Source: an uncultured Roseiflexaceae bacterium
GTDB lineage: Bacteria; Chloroflexota; Chloroflexia; Chloroflexales; Roseiflexaceae
Reading direction: 5' to 3'
Assembly: GCA_937974195.1 (NCBI GenBank)
Contig: CALJIC010000341.1
Location: 1 to 56,702, forward strand
Length of the DNA stretch: 56,702 nt
Shown: in pieces, positions 22,214 to 30,115 of the stretch
Layout of the letters: each line of letters starts with the position of its first letter
Numbering within the stretch: the first letter of the stretch is position 1
Notes under the pieces: model-generated
Databases searched by the model: none
Seen by the model: the letters and a program-made list of their open reading frames with translations, nothing else
What the model was told of the DNA's origin: nothing
Program-made: the position numbers and the translations under genes

Positions 22214-23533
22214 ATGCCAGTAGAGATCAAAGTGCCGGCCCTCGGCGAGTCGATCGTCGAGGCTACCGTCGGCAAGTGGCTCAAGCGCGAGGGTGACCGG
22301 GTGGCCGCCGGCGAGACGATCGTAGACCTCGAGACCGACAAGGTCAACGTCGAGGTGACCGCCGAGCAGGACGGCGTGCTCGAGCGCATCCTCAAGGCCG
22401 AGGGCGCAAATGTCTCGATCGGCGAGACGCTCGGCGTGATCAGCGCGGGCAACGGCGCAGCGACAGCCGGCGAGCAGCCGCCGGCCACTGAGGCGGCGCC
22501 GCAACCTCAGAGCCAGCCTGCTGCACCGCAGCCGGCGCCGGCTCCAGCGGCCCAGGCGCAGCCCGCGCCCACAGAGGCGCAGCCCAGCGCGGCCGACCGC
22601 GCGACCCCGCTGGCGCGGCGGGTTGCCGCCGCCGAGGGCGTGGACCTGTCGTCCATCGCCGGCAGCGGGCCCGGCGGCCGCATCACCAGAGAGGACGTCA
22701 TCGCGGCCCGCTCGCAGCGCGCCGCAGAGCAGGCGCCGCAGGAGCGCGGCGCGCCGGCAGCGGCTCCCGCTCCAGCCCAGCCGGCCGCCCCTGCTGCAGC
22801 CCGGCCGGCCGCTCCCGCCCAGCCCGCGGCGGGCCGGCGCGAAGAGCGCGTCCGCATGAGCCGCCGGCGCCAGACGATCGCCGCCCGGCTGGTCGAGGCC
22901 CAGCGGACGGCCGCCATGCTCACCACCTTCAACGAGGTGGACATGTCCGCGGTGATCGAGCTGCGCAAGCGGCGGCGCGACTCCTTCAAGGAGCGCCACG
23001 GCGTCGGCCTGGGGTTCATGTCGTTCTTCACCAAGGCCGTGGTCGGCGCGCTCAAGGCCTTCCCGCTCCTCAACGCCGAGATCCAGGGCGACGAGATCGT
23101 CATCAAGCACTACTACGACATCGGCATCGCCGTCTCCACCGAGGAGGGGCTGGTCGTCCCGGTGCTGCGGGACGCCGACCGGCTCTCGTTCGCCGGGATC
23201 GAGAAGGGCATCGAGGAGCTGGCGCGCAAGGCGCGCGAGGGCAAGCTGAGCATCAGCGATCTGCAGGGCGGCACGTTCACGATCACCAACGGCGGCGTCT
23301 TCGGATCGCTTATGTCGACCCCGATCCTGAACACGCCGCAGGTCGGCATCCTCGGCATGCACGCGATCAAGGAGCGCCCGGTCGTCGTCGGCGGCGAGAT
23401 CGTCGTTCGCCCGATGATGTACCTCGCGCTCTCGTACGACCACCGCATCATCGACGGGCGCGAGGCGGTGTCGTTCCTGGTGCGCGTCAAGGAGCTGGTG
23501 GAGGACCCCGAGACGCTGCTGCTCGAGGGCTAG
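22214..23533 (+). CDS. sucB: 2-oxoglutarate dehydrogenase E2, dihydrolipoamide succinyltransferase
   Basis: 439 residues. It carries the succinyl group from E1 on a lipoyl-lysine and transfers it to coenzyme A. The lipoyl domain (1-80) has K43 in ETDKVNVEV. An Ala/Pro/Gln linker follows, then the peripheral subunit-binding domain (about 130-170: TPLARRVAAAEGVD, GPGGRITREDV), another Ala/Pro linker, and the catalytic domain (about 215-439) with H410 and D414 in SYDHRIIDG. The ATG at 22214 follows GGAGCATCAGCAG and gives the normal N terminus PVEIKVPALGESI; the frame is open upstream through repeats. A perfect hairpin ends the transcript. Confidence 0.95.
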   Translation: MPVEIKVPALGESIVEATVGKWLKREGDRVAAGETIVDLETDKVNVEVTAEQDGVLERILKAEGANVSIGETLGVISAGNGAATAGEQPPATEAAPQPQSQPAAPQPAPAPAAQAQPAPTEAQPSAADRATPLARRVAAAEGVDLSSIAGSGPGGRITREDVIAARSQRAAEQAPQERGAPAAAPAPAQPAAPAAARPAAPAQPAAGRREERVRMSRRRQTIAARLVEAQRTAAMLTTFNEVDMSAVIELRKRRRDSFKERHGVGLGFMSFFTKAVVGALKAFPLLNAEIQGDEIVIKHYYDIGIAVSTEEGLVVPVLRDADRLSFAGIEKGIEELARKAREGKLSISDLQGGTFTITNGGVFGSLMSTPILNTPQVGILGMHAIKERPVVVGGEIVVRPMMYLALSYDHRIIDGREAVSFLVRVKELVEDPETLLLEG

Positions 23534-23549
23534 CGGCGCCTCAAGAGAA

Positions 23550-23580
23550 TGGGCGGCGCCGGCTTCGCCGGCGCCGCCCA
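23550..23580 (+). terminator. 14-bp hairpin after sucB
   Basis: TGGGCGGCGCCGGC pairs with GCCGGCGCCGCCCA around loop TTC, 17 bases after the stop of sucB. CCCTTTCCCC follows instead of a pure T run. Confidence 0.65.
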
Positions 23581-23743
23581 CCCTTTCCCCCTCGCATTAC
23601 CACACACCCTCATAGATAGCCGTGCTCACACGGCACACCCCGCCACACGAAAGACCCCTCGGCTGGCGTTGGATCGGATAAGGTGCGCACTCTAGCTTAT
23701 TACGAGAGCCGCGGCTTTCCTCGCAACCAGCGGAGGAAAGAAC

Positions 23744-24892
23744 ATGTCCGATTCAACCGGCCAGCGCAGCGGGTTCGTTGCGCGTGTCGTCCGGGACCCG
23801 GCGCAGCCACCGAACGCGCTGCTGCTCACCGGCTTCCTCGGCGACTCGTCCGAGGCGGGCCACACCCGCCTGTACTTCGACGCCGAGCTCGCCAGCTACG
23901 TCGAGATCCCAGACGAGGCGATCCTGCACGTCGAGCCGATGGCGCGCGAGCAGTCGCCCCTCGAGGGGTTCCTGGTCTGGATCCAGCGCGACGCCCGGCT
24001 GATCCAGGGCAAAGTCGGCTCGCCACGAGTGAGCGCCAGCTTCCTCGAGGGGCCGATCGCCGCCCAGGCCCAGCGGCGCGCGGCTGGCCCCGGCATGCCC
24101 GGCCCGGACGACCCCGGCTTCCCGGGCGGCTTCCTGCAGCCCACGCTCGGCGCGCCCTGCATCCCCGAGACCATCCCGCCGCGCTGCCCGCTGCCCACCA
24201 TCCCGCCCGGCTGCGAGGCGCCGTCCGAGATGCTGCGCTGCCCAACCTCGCCTGCGATCTGCCAGCATATCACCCAGGGCAGCCCGATCTGCCAGCCCTC
24301 GGTGCTCGTGCAGTGCCCGTCGCAGCCGGTCCAAACCTGCCCAACGGCGCCGTCGGTCTGCTGCCCCTCGATCCAGTTCCCCTGCCCCACGCAGCAGCCC
24401 TGGCAGTGTCCGTCGCAGCTGACCTTCTGCCAGTCGCAGGTGGACGCCTGTCCGTCACAGCTAACCTTCTGCCAGTCGCAGCAGATCATCTGCCAGTCGC
24501 GCGCCGTCTGCCCCTCGCAGCTCGTCGCCTGCCAGTCGCAGCAGGTCATCTGCCAGTCGCAGCTGACCTTCTGCCAGTCGCAGGTGGACGCCTGTCCGTC
24601 ACAGCTAACCTTCTGCCAGTCGCAGCAGATCATCTGCCAGTCGCGCGCCGTCTGCCCCTCGCAGCTCGTCGCCTGCCAGTCGCAGCAGGTCATCTGCCAG
24701 TCGCAGCAGATCATCTGTCAGTCGCGCGCCATCTGCCCCTCGCAGGGCGTGGTGTGCGAGTCGGTCAACGTGATCTGTAACTCCGCCGTCTGCCCCACGT
24801 TCGGCGGGTGCCCGTCGGCGGTGGACGCCTGCCCGTCGGCGCTCTGCCCGCCCGGCGGTGGCTTCGGCGGCGGACAGATCGGCGGCCGGTGA
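23744..24892 (+). CDS. giant Cys/Ser heptad-repeat protein, probable lanthipeptide-like precursor
   Basis: 382 residues. Residues 1 to about 95 form a compact domain (NALLLTGFLGDSSEAGHTRLY; ASYVEIPDEAILHVEP; FLVWIQRDARLIQ) that looks like a leader/recognition domain. A Gly/Pro linker follows, then a core of about 240 residues with all 34 Cys. From about residue 220 it is strict heptads C-[PQ]-S-[QR]-x-x-x; 27 of 34 Cys have Ser or Thr two residues later, and Ser is five residues before the next Cys. The core has almost no charge and ends GGGFGGGQIGGR. A 48-residue block (coded by 24412-24555) is repeated exactly. The ATG follows GGAGGAAAGAAC. Kinase, HopA1-type lyase and LanC genes follow, so dehydration of Ser/Thr and thioether bonds to Cys are expected. 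Alternative: an unmodified Cys-rich structural protein. Confidence 0.8.
   Translation: MSDSTGQRSGFVARVVRDPAQPPNALLLTGFLGDSSEAGHTRLYFDAELASYVEIPDEAILHVEPMAREQSPLEGFLVWIQRDARLIQGKVGSPRVSASFLEGPIAAQAQRRAAGPGMPGPDDPGFPGGFLQPTLGAPCIPETIPPRCPLPTIPPGCEAPSEMLRCPTSPAICQHITQGSPICQPSVLVQCPSQPVQTCPTAPSVCCPSIQFPCPTQQPWQCPSQLTFCQSQVDACPSQLTFCQSQQIICQSRAVCPSQLVACQSQQVICQSQLTFCQSQVDACPSQLTFCQSQQIICQSRAVCPSQLVACQSQQVICQSQQIICQSRAICPSQGVVCESVNVICNSAVCPTFGGCPSAVDACPSALCPPGGGFGGGQIGGR
24412..24699 (+). repeat. exact 144-base tandem duplication inside the precursor gene
   Basis: Bases 24412-24555 and 24556-24699 are identical; the match runs 7 bases further. The unit encodes 48 residues, seven Cys-bearing repeats. 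Zero synonymous change implies a recent duplication or gene conversion. Confidence 0.95.
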
Positions 24893-24951
24893 CGCTGGGT
24901 AGTGTGGTGGGCCCATAGGGGCGCTGTGCACGGCGCCCCACGGCCCATATG

Positions 24952-24990
24952 TCCGCAGCTCTGCGGTGATGCGTCGCCGCAGAGCGGCGG
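24952..24990. repeat. imperfect copy of the 21-bp palindrome
   Basis: CTCTGCGG (24959-24966) and CCGCAGAG (24977-24984) form the core; flanks CCGC and GCGG extend it. It matches the palindrome at 21983-22027 with several changes and lies just before the kinase gene of the lanthipeptide-like locus, between it and the precursor gene, so it could limit read-through from the precursor. Confidence 0.65.
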
Positions 24991-25008
24991 AAGAAAAGCG
25001 GAGGCCCG

Positions 25009-26094
25009 ATGATCCTGACCTCGCGCAACCTGGTGTTCTACCTGGCCGAGCGCGGCCTGCTGCCGTTCGAGGCGGTGGTGGATGGCGACGTGGTGGTGGT
25101 CGAGTCGCCGAGCCGCAACCGCAACTTCAAAGTGATCCGCCGCCGTGGCCCGGGCTTCTTCGTCAAGCAGATCAAAGAGTGGGGGGCGCAGGAGGTCGCG
25201 ACGCTACAGCGCGAGGCGCGCTGCTACCAGCTGGCGCAGAGCGAGGCGCCGTTCGCCGAGCTGGCGCCGCTGCTGCCGCGCTTCTACGCCTTCGACCCGG
25301 CGCGCAACGTGCTGGTGGTCGAGCTGCTGCCGGAGGCCGAGAGCCTCGCCGCCTACCACCGCCGCACCGGCGAGTTCCCGCTCGCGATGGCGGCCACCCT
25401 CGGCCGGATGCTCGGCGCCTACCACCGCCAGCCGGTCGAGGCCGCATCGGGAAGCGCGGCCGGCATCTTCCCGCGCCTGACGCCCTGGGTGCTCTCGCTC
25501 CACGAGCAGCGCACGCTGCCGGGGCTCAGCGGCGCCAACGCCGAGCTACTCCAGGTTGTCCGACAGTACCCCGAGTTCGGCCGGGCGCTCGAGGCGCTCC
25601 GCAGCCAGTGGCGCGCCGAGCGGCTCGTCCACGGCGACATCAAGTGGGACAACTGCGTGCTCTACGCCGGCGCCGACGGCACGAGTGCCCTCAAGGTCGT
25701 CGACTGGGAGATGGCCGACATCGGCGACCCGCTCTGGGACGTCGGCGCGATCTTCCAGGCCTATCTGGCCTTCTGGGTTATGTCAATGCAGATCGGGCGC
25801 GACACCCCCGCCGAGCAGCTCGTCGAGCGGGCGCAGTTCCCGCTCGAGCAGATGCAGCCGGCGATCCGCACCTTCTGGAGCGCCTACCGCGCGACACGCG
25901 AGCTCGACGCGCGCGAGTCCGGCGAGCTGCTCCGCCGCGCGGTGCAGTACGGCGCCGCGCGCCTGATCCAGACCACCTACGAGTCGATGTACAGCCTGCC
26001 GCAGATCACGCCGACGGCGCTCTACATGCTCCAGGTGAGCATGAACGTGCTCACCCGCCCGGCCGATGCGGTCCGCGACCTGCTGGGGATGTAG
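25009..26094 (+). CDS. phosphotransferase, LanK-like (class V lanthipeptide kinase)
   Basis: 361 residues of the aminoglycoside phosphotransferase / kinase-like fold. The catalytic loop is VHGDIKWDN (H208, D210, N215), the metal-binding Asp is D232 in VVDWE, and GDPLWDVG follows, as in APH proteins. The lysine of the ATP lobe is probably in FFVKQIKEW. In class V lanthipeptide systems (lexapeptide, cacaoidin) a protein of this fold phosphorylates Ser and Thr of the precursor before elimination. Here it follows the repeat protein by 116 bases and precedes the HopA1-type gene by two, so it most likely phosphorylates the heptad serines. A small-molecule kinase is the alternative. The ATG is preceded by GGAGGCCCG. 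Confidence 0.82.
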   Translation: MILTSRNLVFYLAERGLLPFEAVVDGDVVVVESPSRNRNFKVIRRRGPGFFVKQIKEWGAQEVATLQREARCYQLAQSEAPFAELAPLLPRFYAFDPARNVLVVELLPEAESLAAYHRRTGEFPLAMAATLGRMLGAYHRQPVEAASGSAAGIFPRLTPWVLSLHEQRTLPGLSGANAELLQVVRQYPEFGRALEALRSQWRAERLVHGDIKWDNCVLYAGADGTSALKVVDWEMADIGDPLWDVGAIFQAYLAFWVMSMQIGRDTPAEQLVERAQFPLEQMQPAIRTFWSAYRATRELDARESGELLRRAVQYGAARLIQTTYESMYSLPQITPTALYMLQVSMNVLTRPADAVRDLLGM

Positions 26095-26096
26095 CC

Positions 26097-27107
26097 ATGC
26101 CAGTGCCCGACACGCTCGCCGCCGAGCTCGCACCGATCCTTCAGGCCGTCACGCTGCGCTCGCCCACCGCGCTGGCCCTCGCCGGCAGCGAGGTGGAGGC
26201 GCCCGACCCGCAGGCCGCGCTCGCGCAGCTTCAGCAGTGGCTCTACCAGCGCTGCTACGTCCGCAGGCTCGCCGATGGCCCGCCGCCGGCCATCCAGCCG
26301 CAGGCCGACCCGGCGTTTCTCCAGGCGCTCGCAGCGGCCAACGCCAGCCACGAGCGCTGGGACCGCGGCTGGCTTCTGGCGCAGATGCTGCCGAACGGCC
26401 AGGTCGTCGCCCAGCGAGGCGGCCTGACGCGCGTGCTCTGGCCGGGCGAGTTCCTCACCCACGAGGGGCCCGGCGCGGCCCCGCGCGTCGGCGCCGCGCT
26501 CAGCATCTTCTGCCCGCGCGAGGCGCCGTCATCCCAGACCGGCTTCTACTTCGCCTACGGCGAGACGACCGGCGACCAGCAGGACTACGCGGACGTCCTG
26601 CGCCTCTACTGGAACATCAGCGCCGCCGGCGCGCCGACGCTGGTGGCCGGCGTCACCGCTGCGCTCAACCGCTTCCGCGTTCCGTTCCGCCTGAAGTGCG
26701 GCATCGCACCAGACCGCTTCGAGCGGATCGACGCCGCGGTCCTGTACGTCTCCCGGCGCTTCTACCGCGTCGTCGCCGAGCTGCTGCGGGACGTGCTCGA
26801 CGCGCTGCGCCCGCACCTCGCGCCGGACACGCCGCTGTTCACGCTTCGGCTCGCGCCCGGCTTCGCCCTGGCCGAGGACCCCGGCACCGACGAGAGCTTC
26901 GGGATGCACCGCTGCCGCATCCTGGCCGAAGGGCTCGTCGCGGCGCACCAGCGGGGCGCCGAGGATGAGCAGGCCCAGCTGGAAGCTATCGCCGCGCAGT
27001 TCGAGCGCCACCGGCTCGACATCCGGCGGCCGTACCTCGGGCCAGGCGCCGCCGACATCTACGAGCCGCTGGCGGCGCTGTTCAGTGGACGGGAGGCAGC
27101 CCAATGA
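26097..27107 (+). CDS. HopA1-domain protein, LanY-like lyase
   Basis: 336 residues. The C-terminal two thirds match the 'T3SS effector HopA1' family: TGFYFAYGETTGDQQDYADVLRLYWN (fragment FYFAYGETTGD), LNRFRVPFRLKCG, YVSRRFYRVV, and a C-terminal FGMHRCRILAEGLV. In class V lanthipeptide loci the HopA1-domain protein is the phospho-Ser/Thr lyase that makes dehydroalanine and dehydrobutyrine. The residues about 1-100 are helical with no match I know. The ATG begins two bases after the kinase stop, and the stop overlaps the LanC start by four bases (ATGA), so the three genes are translationally coupled and form one unit. A pathogen effector role is improbable in this setting. Confidence 0.82.
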   Translation: MPVPDTLAAELAPILQAVTLRSPTALALAGSEVEAPDPQAALAQLQQWLYQRCYVRRLADGPPPAIQPQADPAFLQALAAANASHERWDRGWLLAQMLPNGQVVAQRGGLTRVLWPGEFLTHEGPGAAPRVGAALSIFCPREAPSSQTGFYFAYGETTGDQQDYADVLRLYWNISAAGAPTLVAGVTAALNRFRVPFRLKCGIAPDRFERIDAAVLYVSRRFYRVVAELLRDVLDALRPHLAPDTPLFTLRLAPGFALAEDPGTDESFGMHRCRILAEGLVAAHQRGAEDEQAQLEAIAAQFERHRLDIRRPYLGPGAADIYEPLAALFSGREAAQ

Positions 27108-28357
27108 GCGACCACTTCCTGCAGACCGCGCACGCCATCGGCGTGAGGCTGTGCCGCGATGCCGTGTGGGCCGGCGGACGCTGCGGCTGGCTCGGCGACT
27201 CGATGGAGTACATCGGCCACGCCTGGACCGTCGCCCACCGCGCGCTCGGGGCCGATCTCTACGGCGGCACCGCCGGCGTCGCGCTGTTCCTGGCGCGCCT
27301 CCACGCCCTGACCGGCGAGCGCCTGATCCGCATCACGGCGGAGGGCGCCGCCCGCCAGGCCGCCTCGCTGCTCGCCGAGACCCCCGCGCCGGCGCAGAGC
27401 GGAGTCTACGCCGGCGCGCTCGGCGTGGCCTGGGCGCTCATGCAGCTCGCCGAGCTGCTCGACGAGCCGGAGTGGGGCGCACAGGCGCAGGCCGCGCTCG
27501 ACCAGATCGCCGGGCACGACGTGGCCGACCAGGGGATCGACGTGCTCGGCGGGAGCGCCGGCGCCATCCCGGCCCTGATCGACGCCAGCCGCCGCTACCG
27601 GCGCCCGGATCTGCTGGAGCTGGCGGTGCGGCACGGCGAGCGGCTGCTGGCGATCGCGCGCAGGCAGCCGCACGGCTGGTCGTGGAACACGAGCGGCGGC
27701 CCGGCGCAGCCGCCGCAGTACGACCTGGCCGGCTTCTCACACGGGGCGGCGGGGATCGGGTGGGCGCTGCTGGAGCTGCACGCGGCGGCCGGCGACGACC
27801 GCTTCCTGCAGGCGGCGGAGCAGGCGTTCGCCTACGAGCGCGCGCTCTACAGCCCGCAGCACCAGAACTGGCCCGACCTGCGCGGCCTGGCCGAGGCCGG
27901 CGGGCAGGGCGCGCCGTCGTACATGTGGGCCTGGTGCCACGGCGCGCCGGGGATCGGCCTGGCGCGGCTGCGGGCCTACGCGCTCACCGGCGAGAGCGCC
28001 TACCGCCAGGAGGCCGCGGCGGCCATCAGCTCGACCCAGGCGCTCCTCGTGCAGCCGGGATACCTCCAGCAGAGCGGCTTCTCGCTCTGCCACGGCATCG
28101 CCGGCAACGCCGAGCTGCTGATCTTCGCCGCGGAGACGCTCGGCGACGAGTCGATGCGCGCGGCGGCCGAGCGCGCCGGCGAGGTGGGGATCGAGCGCTA
28201 CGAGCAGAGCAGCGGGCCGTGGCCGTGCGGGGTGCCGGGCGGAGGTGAGACGCCGAGCCTGATGCTCGGTCTGGCGGGGATCGGCTACTTCTACCTGCGC
28301 CTGCACGACGCGGCGCGGACGCCCTCGGTGCTGATCATGCCGCCACGCGCGTCCTAG
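27104..28357 (+). CDS. LanC-like lanthionine cyclase
   Basis: 417 residues of the LanC alpha/alpha-barrel family with its regular pattern of Gly-rich repeats (LYGGTAGVALFLARL, YAGALGVAWAL, GGSAGAIPALI, SHGAAGIGWALLEL, CHGAPGIGLARL, CHGIAGNAELL). The three zinc ligands are present: C278 in WCHGAPG, C329 and H330 in LCHGIAG. The enzyme activates Cys thiols for addition to dehydrated Ser/Thr, forming lanthionine rings. With the kinase and HopA1 proteins upstream it completes a dehydration-cyclisation set. Class V systems described so far often lack a canonical LanC, so this is a distinctive trait. Start ATG overlaps the preceding stop and GGGAGG lies 10 bases before. A terminator follows. Confidence 0.9.
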   Translation: MSDHFLQTAHAIGVRLCRDAVWAGGRCGWLGDSMEYIGHAWTVAHRALGADLYGGTAGVALFLARLHALTGERLIRITAEGAARQAASLLAETPAPAQSGVYAGALGVAWALMQLAELLDEPEWGAQAQAALDQIAGHDVADQGIDVLGGSAGAIPALIDASRRYRRPDLLELAVRHGERLLAIARRQPHGWSWNTSGGPAQPPQYDLAGFSHGAAGIGWALLELHAAAGDDRFLQAAEQAFAYERALYSPQHQNWPDLRGLAEAGGQGAPSYMWAWCHGAPGIGLARLRAYALTGESAYRQEAAAAISSTQALLVQPGYLQQSGFSLCHGIAGNAELLIFAAETLGDESMRAAAERAGEVGIERYEQSSGPWPCGVPGGGETPSLMLGLAGIGYFYLRLHDAARTPSVLIMPPRAS

Positions 28358-28360
28358 GGC

Positions 28361-28408
28361 AGAAAAAGCGCGGGGCGCCGCCACGAAGCCGTCGTAGCAG
28401 CGCCCCGC
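28361..28408 (-). terminator. terminator between convergent genes
   Basis: GCGGGGCGC (28370-28378) and GCGCCCCGC (28400-28408) pair around a 21-base loop. On the minus strand the stem is followed by GCTTTTTCT, so it chiefly ends the sigma/membrane-protein transcript; it may also stop read-through from the LanC gene. Confidence 0.7.
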
Positions 28409-28429
28409 ATCATTCGGAGAACGGTCAGG

Positions 28430-29278
28430 CTAGATGCTCTCGGGCAGCCGCGTGCCGACGCGGCTCAGCACCACGGCGCCGAGCCCAGGCGCCGCGAGCA
28501 GCGCAAACAGCACGAGCCCCACCAGCGGCGCGAGCACCGCGGCCAGCGCCAGCAGCAGGGCGATCGCGGCTGCGACCGCGGCCGTCGGCCACTCCAGCTC
28601 CGGCCCCGGCACCGCCCGGCCCTCCAGCCGCGCGCCCAGGGCCCGGGCGAGCGCCGCCAGCCCGATCAGCTGCGGCGCCAGCGACACGGCCGCCAGCAGC
28701 GCAGCCAGCGGCAGCCCGACCAGAGTCACGGCGAGCTGGCCGGCCAGCGGCAGCAGCAGAACCAGCGCCGCCGCCAGCGGAATACCGATCGCCAGCGACG
28801 CCCCCGGCCGCCAGGTGAGCGTCCCACCGGCCACCGCGGTGCGGCGCGGCCAGCGCCCGAGCAGCAGCGCGCACGGCAGCAGCAGCCCGAACCCGACCAG
28901 CGCGCCGAACGTCGCCCGGACGATCAGCTCGTCCGGCTGAAGCACGGCCAGGGCGCTCCCGAACATCGCCTGCACCGGGCTGGCGTCCACCCCGGGCCGC
29001 ATATCCAGCTCGAGCCCGCCGAGCGCGCCCCAGCCGCTGAGCCCCATCAGCGCCACCACGGCCACCAGCGATGAAGAGCGCAGGATGCTCCAGGCGAACG
29101 CCCGCCGGCGCTCGAGCTCGAAGGCGCGTCGCGGCGTCATCTGCGGCAGGCGCTGCGACGCGCGGATCACCAGATCGGCCGGCGCCTCGTGCGCCTGCAT
29201 CCCACCGATATCGGCCAGCACTCGTCGGAGCGCTGCATCGCCCGGATCATCGACCGGGCTTCGATCACTTCCAGCCAT
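28430..29278 (-). CDS. polytopic membrane protein, probable sigma-factor partner
   Basis: 282 residues. The N-terminal 65 residues are soluble (DPGDAALRRVLADIGG, then DLVIRASQRLPQMTP) with the layout of a short anti-sigma-like domain, followed by about five or six hydrophobic spans (from SSLVAVVALMGLSGWG onward). It is encoded immediately after an ECF sigma factor and on the same strand, the usual position of the cognate anti-sigma factor; no zinc-finger motif (HxxxCxxC) is present, so it is not the ZAS type. I chose ATG 29278, preceded by GTGGAG; a GTG at 29293 is also in frame. A T-run terminator ends the pair. Function as the anti-sigma factor is inferred from context. Confidence 0.65.
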   Translation of the reverse strand: MAGSDRSPVDDPGDAALRRVLADIGGMQAHEAPADLVIRASQRLPQMTPRRAFELERRRAFAWSILRSSSLVAVVALMGLSGWGALGGLELDMRPGVDASPVQAMFGSALAVLQPDELIVRATFGALVGFGLLLPCALLLGRWPRRTAVAGGTLTWRPGASLAIGIPLAAALVLLLPLAGQLAVTLVGLPLAALLAAVSLAPQLIGLAALARALGARLEGRAVPGPELEWPTAAVAAAIALLLALAAVLAPLVGLVLFALLAAPGLGAVVLSRVGTRLPESI

Positions 29279-29301
29279 CCCAAGCAACTCCACACACGCA
29301 G

Positions 29302-29883
29302 CTAGCGGGTCAGCTGCGCCTCCTCGCTCGCCACGACGCCCTCGGCGCGCAGCGCGTCCGCCAGCATGTTGCGCCCTCGGAACAGGCGCGTCTTGATCGT
29401 GCTCTCCGTCAGCCCGGTGGCCTCCGCGATCTCGTCGTAGGAGAGATCGTACCAGTAGCGCAGCACCATGACCTGGCGGTAGTTATCCGGCAGGCGCATC
29501 AGCGCCTGCTGCACCCTATCTCGCTCCTCGCGCTGCAGCGCGCCGGCCTCCGGCCCCCGCTCGCCGCTCGGCAGCGAGTAGGCCACATCGTCCAGCGTCA
29601 GCCAGGACATCCGCTGGCGCCGCAGCCGGTCGATGCAGTAGTTCGAGGCGATCGACAGCAGCCAGGTCGAGAAGCGCCGCGCCCGGTCGAAGCTCTCGAG
29701 CCGGGTGTAGGCGCGCAGGAAAATCTCCTGGCTGGCGTCCTCCGCGTCCTGGGCGTTGCCGAGCATGCGGTACGCCAGATTGAACACTGCGCCGGCGTAG
29801 CGCTGCATCAGCTGGGTGAAGGCCAACTGATCGCCCGCGAGCGCCCGCTCGACCAGACCGATGTCATCGGCGTGCTGGTCCAT
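29302..29883 (-). CDS. ECF-type RNA polymerase sigma factor
   Basis: 193 residues with sigma region 2 (FTQLMQRYAGAVFNLAYRMLGN, DASQEIFLRAYT: fragment EDASQEIFLRAY) and region 4 (LMRLPDNYRQVMVLRYWYDLSYDEIAEATG, with the helix-turn-helix TESTIKTRLFRGR), joined by the usual linker; regions 1 and 3 are absent. It would direct RNA polymerase to a small regulon. The ATG at 29883 follows AAGGGGAGGTG closely. The next gene, 23 bases downstream, is the likely membrane-bound partner. The target promoters cannot be inferred from this window. The CRYPTIC possibility that it controls the convergent lanthipeptide-like locus is unsupported. Confidence 0.9.
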   Translation of the reverse strand: MDQHADDIGLVERALAGDQLAFTQLMQRYAGAVFNLAYRMLGNAQDAEDASQEIFLRAYTRLESFDRARRFSTWLLSIASNYCIDRLRRQRMSWLTLDDVAYSLPSGERGPEAGALQREERDRVQQALMRLPDNYRQVMVLRYWYDLSYDEIAEATGLTESTIKTRLFRGRNMLADALRAEGVVASEEAQLTR

Positions 29884-30115
29884 CACCTCCCCTTCTCGCT
29901 CATCTACGCACCAGCGCCCGCAGAAGTTTCACCCGATTTTCCCCCGCCGGCGCCGGACGATGGGGCCGGCCTCCAGCACGCCGCGCGGATGCGCTTGCGC
30001 AACGACAGGCTATCGTATACCATGCGCGCGGTCCCGCGTGGACCACAGCCCGGCGATGGCGTCCGGACCGTACATCGTATTTCGTCGGGCACTCACGCCC
30101 AAGGGAGTCAATCAC

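Noticed and set aside
24412..24706. CRISPR-like periodic repeats
   Set aside because: The repeats are in frame inside a protein gene, with a 21-base sub-period and no unique spacers.
23896..24714. Minus-strand frame through the heptad repeats giving CDWQ repeats
   Set aside because: It is the complement of the Cys/Ser repeats. The plus frame has the ribosome site, a leader domain and modification enzymes downstream on the same strand.
26097..27107. Type III secretion effector
   Set aside because: The HopA1 name comes from plant pathogens; the gene is translationally coupled to LanC and kinase genes, and no secretion system is in the window.
28430..29883. ECF sigma factor as dedicated regulator of the lanthipeptide-like locus
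   Set aside because: It is convergent, ended by its own terminator and linked to a membrane partner; no shared promoter motif was seen before the precursor gene.
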